In this document: positions 61,590-64,000 of the stretch, piece after piece | Position numbering within the stretch: the first letter of the stretch is position 1 | Layout of the letters: each line of letters opens with the position of its first letter | From: Clostridiales bacterium | GTDB lineage: Bacteria; Bacillota; Clostridia; Christensenellales; Aristaeellaceae | Direction of reading: 5' to 3' | Length of the DNA: 64,000 nt | NCBI GenBank assembly: GCA_022787165.1 | Contig: JALFVL010000002.1 | Coordinates: 42,795-106,794 of the forward strand | Translations under genes and position numbers: made by a program | The notes under the pieces: generated by a model | What the model was told of the DNA's origin: nothing | Seen by the model: only the letters and a program-made list of their open reading frames with translations | The model's database searches: none

Positions 61590-61687
61590 TTTACTCTGTA
61601 AGTTCATCTGCAAGGCTCCGGTCTCGGGCACAAAGCAACTGGACAACCATCACTTCGTCGGAAATGCAACCGGCATCATGCCGGTTT
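61590..61687 (+). repeat. Family B repeat, copy B5
   Basis: The 98-bp unit is identical to B3 except for one base (GGAAATGC instead of GGACATGC) and ends with the palindrome at 61670-61684. Confidence 0.9.
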
Positions 61688-61760
61688 AGAAGGTATGAGT
61701 AAAGGCTGGGGAGGGAAACCTCTTCCAGCCTTTATCTGTGTCCGGCCATACGCCGCAAAC

Positions 61761-62405
61761 TCATATCGCCTTGGGCAGATTCCAGCGGAACACGGTCGCC
61801 AGAAGGCGCAGCGCGGTCGTCAGCAGGCACCCCGCGGCATAGGCGAGGTTGGAGGCGACACCCGCGCGGCACAGCAGCGTGAAGGACAGCGCGCCCGCGA
61901 TCGCCGCCACGGCATACACGCGCTTCTTGAGCACGAAGGGTATCTCCTGAATGAGCACGTCGCGCAGCATGCCCCCGCCCACGGCGGTCGTCATGCCCAG
62001 AAATGTGACGAGGAAGATGTTGCTTTCAAAGCCCGCCTCCATGCCGATGCGCGCGCCGGAGACGGCGAAAACGCCCAGGCCGATCGCGTCAAACACGTTG
62101 TTGATCTGCTCGATGAGCGGCTCCTTGCGCACGAACTGATCCTTGTAGATACGCGCGAGCACGAAGACCGTCATGGCACAGAGCGTCGCGAGCAGCACAT
62201 AATGGAAGTTTGAAAACATCCTCGGCGGAAAATGGCCGATGAGCATGTCGCGCAGCGTGCCGCCGCCCAGCGCCGTAATCACGGCGAGCAGGATCACGCC
62301 GAAGATATCCGTCCGCTTGTCGATGGCGACCATCGCGCCGGAAACGGCGAACGCCGCCGTGCCGATCCATTCGCCCATCTGAAAGAAGATATACAGATCC
62401 GTCAT
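61761..62405 (-). CDS. UPF0126/TRIC-like membrane protein (YicG family)
   Basis: The 214-residue protein has seven predicted helices in two repeated UPF0126 halves: GTAAFAVSGAMVAIDKRTDI with ITALGGGTLRDMLIG, and GLGVFAVSGARIGMEAGFES with TTAVGGGMLRDVLIQEIPF. The duplicated GGG(T/M)LRD motif is typical of the family; bacterial relatives of TRIC channels conduct cations, and some have been linked to glycine uptake. ATG at 62405 follows GGAGGA. It stands alone. Confidence 0.9.
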   Translation of the reverse strand: MTDLYIFFQMGEWIGTAAFAVSGAMVAIDKRTDIFGVILLAVITALGGGTLRDMLIGHFPPRMFSNFHYVLLATLCAMTVFVLARIYKDQFVRKEPLIEQINNVFDAIGLGVFAVSGARIGMEAGFESNIFLVTFLGMTTAVGGGMLRDVLIQEIPFVLKKRVYAVAAIAGALSFTLLCRAGVASNLAYAAGCLLTTALRLLATVFRWNLPKAI

Positions 62406-62475
62406 TGAACCGATTCCTCCGCGCATGAATTGTTTCTGCTGTACATTGGATTTGGATGTCCGCTTTGCAGAGCAG

Positions 62476-62614
62476 AACCCGTCTCAATCGTAGACCGCTT
62501 CGCGGTCTGCTCTGAGACTACGTTTTTTATTGATTATGAAGAATACGATAGGGCTGCCGCCCTATGACCTGCCTGAGGGATTTCCTCCCTCAGACTCCCT
62601 TCTTCGCTTCGCGC
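62476..62614 (-). repeat. Family A repeat, copy A9 (full length)
   Basis: On the minus strand: GCGCGAAGCGAAGAAGGGAG, hairpin 1 (GAGGGAGGAAATCCCTC), hairpin 2 (ATAGGGCGGCAGCCCTAT) and hairpin 3 at 62481-62518: GTCTCA-GAGCA-GACCGC-GAA-GCGGTC-TACGAT-TGAGAC, then GGGTT. The inner stem GACCGC/GCGGTC is a compensated variant. Confidence 0.88.
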
Positions 62615-62635
62615 CTGATGGAGGCCGCTGTGCAT

Positions 62636-62866
62636 TTATTCCAGTTCGCCGGTATCGCCGCGCGCGTAGGCAGCCGTCAGCACGTCGCCAAGCGCGATAT
62701 GCGTCTCCCGCTTACGGCCAGGCAGGCGCGCCGTAAAGCCTTCGCCGCCTTCGTCGATGGCCGTGACGAGCAGGTTGCGCCGCTCCATGCGCCCCGCTTC
62801 ACCCAGCGTGACGACGCAGATCTTGCGCCCGCGCTCCAGAGAATACCTCAAAAACCGCATGACCAC
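62636..62866 (-). CDS. Small conserved-looking protein of unknown function
   Basis: The 76-residue basic protein (MRFLRYSLERGRKICVVTLG, then RLPGRKRETHIALGDVLTAA, YARGDTGELE) has a small beta-rich profile with no membrane helix. The start may be the GTG at 62866 or the ATG at 62860; GGCGGGG upstream fits the GTG better. It begins 20 nt after the protease gene stop and is probably co-transcribed with it. I recall similar unnamed proteins in other Clostridia but no function. Confidence 0.65.
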   Translation of the reverse strand: MVMRFLRYSLERGRKICVVTLGEAGRMERRNLLVTAIDEGGEGFTARLPGRKRETHIALGDVLTAAYARGDTGELE

Positions 62867-62886
62867 GGCTTTTCCCCGCCTTCCGC

Positions 62887-63756
62887 TTATTCCTCCGGCC
62901 GCTTCATCGTGTAAAACGAGGAGAGGCCCATGCGCAGCATGTCCTTCGTCTTCCCGCGCACCAGCCCCGGCTCGACGACCTCGAGCAGATGGCTCGTGTC
63001 CCGCTCATAGCCCTCCCGCATGAGGGGATCGAGGATGTAGACGTATTCCTCATCCGCGGCGGCGATGACCATGAAATGCGACGAGCTGGTGAAGATGCCC
63101 CTGGTCACGCAGGTGACAACCACGCCGCCGCTTTGCAGCACGGCCAGCGCGTCCTCCCAGTCATCATACCCCCGATAGGTCAGGCCATACGCGTTGGCAA
63201 GCGTCTCAAAGATCAGCGTCGAGGTGCCAAAGCCGTCCCGCTTGCGCAGCACCAGCCTCTGCGCGTTGTTGCCCGTGGCGTAGGAGGCGAAGATGACCGG
63301 CAGCGCCGCGCGGAAATCCTCCGGCGTCCGGGGGTCGGTGATTCCATGCTCGTTGCCATAGTGGTCAAACGCGTTGACCGCGCAGGGGCAGTACGGAAAG
63401 CCCGTCTCCGGGTCGGCGGCCTGCTCAAGCAGCGCCGGCAGCTCCTGCGGCGTAAGCAGGTTGGCTATCGCGATGGCCGCCGCCGTCGGCGCGCAGCCGC
63501 CGCCGTGCATCACGCGGTAGTTCTTGCTGAAGCGCGGCTCATAGAGCGACCTGTCCCAGTCCGGGTCGTTCTGCGCGTAATAGACGAAGTCTCCGAAGCC
63601 GTCGATGGTGATCGTCCGGCTGTACGCCTGCTCAGGCTGGGCGCCCTCCGACGGGGTCGTTTCGCCCTGCGCCTCCTGTGCCGGGCAGGCGGGGGCGCAC
63701 AGGGACAGGCAAAGCGCCAGACACAGCGCGGTCAAAAAGCGATGCTTCTGTTTCAT
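62887..63756 (-). CDS. Secreted C39-like papain-fold peptidase
   Basis: The 289-residue protein has a signal peptide (about 1-26, ending CPA-Q or PACPA) and a peptidase C39-like domain: catalytic Cys in HGGGCAPTAAAIAIANLL, His in SSSHFMVIAAADEE and Asp in YILDPLMREGYE. Such stand-alone secreted C39-like proteins are common in Clostridia; their substrates are unknown. The order Cys-His-Asp is intact, so it should be active. No bacteriocin or ABC exporter gene is adjacent. Confidence 0.85.
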   Translation of the reverse strand: MKQKHRFLTALCLALCLSLCAPACPAQEAQGETTPSEGAQPEQAYSRTITIDGFGDFVYYAQNDPDWDRSLYEPRFSKNYRVMHGGGCAPTAAAIAIANLLTPQELPALLEQAADPETGFPYCPCAVNAFDHYGNEHGITDPRTPEDFRAALPVIFASYATGNNAQRLVLRKRDGFGTSTLIFETLANAYGLTYRGYDDWEDALAVLQSGGVVVTCVTRGIFTSSSHFMVIAAADEEYVYILDPLMREGYERDTSHLLEVVEPGLVRGKTKDMLRMGLSSFYTMKRPEE

Positions 63757-63858
63757 ACGATGTTCCTTTGGTTGTCGAATTGGAAATTGGAACTCAGAAA
63801 AAACTCAATCTCAAAAAATAAACTATTTCAAAATTGATTTTGTTTTCAAAGTCTTCAT

Positions 63859-63901
63859 GCAGCCCCGGGTCCAGGGCCACAGCCCTGGTCGTTTCAAGGG
63901 G
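63859..63901 (+). repeat. Family A derivative, copy A10 (hairpin-2 region only)
   Basis: CCAGGGCCACAGCCCTGG (63871-63888) followed by TCGTTTCAAG resembles the hairpin-2 segment of A7 and A8. Hairpin 3 is not recognisable. The last 240 bp of the window show no gene. Confidence 0.5.
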
Positions 63902-64000
63902 GTTATAGGGAGTCAAGAGGGATCTAAGGAGGACCGAAGCCTGCCGCCCGCTGTGCGGGAAACAGGCAGGCAAAGCGTCCCGAGCGAACCCCGTTCGCAA

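Noticed and set aside
63794..64000. Possible gene on the minus strand at the right edge
   Set aside because: The frame has no motif or ribosome site and overlaps a degenerate family A hairpin.

Overview
The window is GC-rich (roughly 60-65 % by eye) chromosomal DNA of a spore-forming Firmicute, most likely an anaerobic gut-type member of class Clostridia (Christensenellales/Oscillospirales-like; this placement is inference). The signs are a gerA-type germination operon, two T-box leaders, a ZTP riboswitch, vegetative TTGACA/TATAAT promoters, strong AGGAGG ribosome sites, anaerobic C1 and flavoprotein metabolism, and a TxpA-like type I toxin. No rRNA, tRNA, CRISPR array, prophage or transposase was seen.

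Layout. 1-3.7 kb: end of a VanX-type dipeptidase, a LysR regulator and an exported FMN/FAD reductase. 3.7-9.8 kb: DegV, then a methionine T-box with a trans-sulfuration enzyme and metA, a small Cys-rich protein, a TtcA-like tRNA thiolase with an internally deleted cysteine desulfurase, and an LpdD-like protein. 9.8-15.4 kb: ZTP riboswitch with fhs, an SDR, serC-serA and a citrate-transporter remnant. 15.4-20.8 kb: rhodanese, leuCDB-tetR under a leucine T-box, and a type I toxin-antitoxin locus. 20.8-30.1 kb: GNAT/rRNA methyltransferase pair, YczE/MATE pair, phosphonate-type ABC operon with a nucleotidase. 30.2-40.7 kb: a four-gene alcohol dehydrogenase/flavin reductase/aminotransferase/membrane protein operon, a repeat-rich secreted peptidoglycan-binding protein with a secreted metallo-beta-lactamase-fold protein, and a GH42 beta-galactosidase. 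40.8-49 kb: polar amino-acid ABC transporter, DapF/CntK-like epimerase, an AT-rich VOC gene, ECF sigma/anti-sigma pair, ThrE pair. 49-64 kb: kduI-kduD, gerABC, HAD phosphatase, DapA/NanA-family lyase, metNIQ, M20 amidohydrolase, TRIC-like channel and a secreted C39-like protease.

How the genes work together. Much of the window is amino-acid supply under RNA control: methionine (T-box, metA, MetB/C-type enzyme, metNIQ uptake), serine (serC-serA), leucine (T-box-leuCDB), one-carbon units (ZTP riboswitch-fhs) and amino-acid import/export. Carbon use is represented by GH42 and kduID.

The most unusual structure is a set of dispersed intergenic repeats. Family A is a roughly 140-bp element with up to three hairpins. 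Its last hairpin has a fixed internal loop (GAGCA facing TACGAT) while the flanking stems change by compensating substitutions among five copies. Shorter derivatives act as convergent terminators. Family B is a roughly 95-bp unit ending in the palindrome CCGGCATSATGCCGG (five copies, two in tandem). A MITE-like inverted repeat and a 75-bp tandem repeat are also present. These, together with the antisense-regulated small toxin and the internally deleted cysteine desulfurase, are the best candidates for something not yet described.
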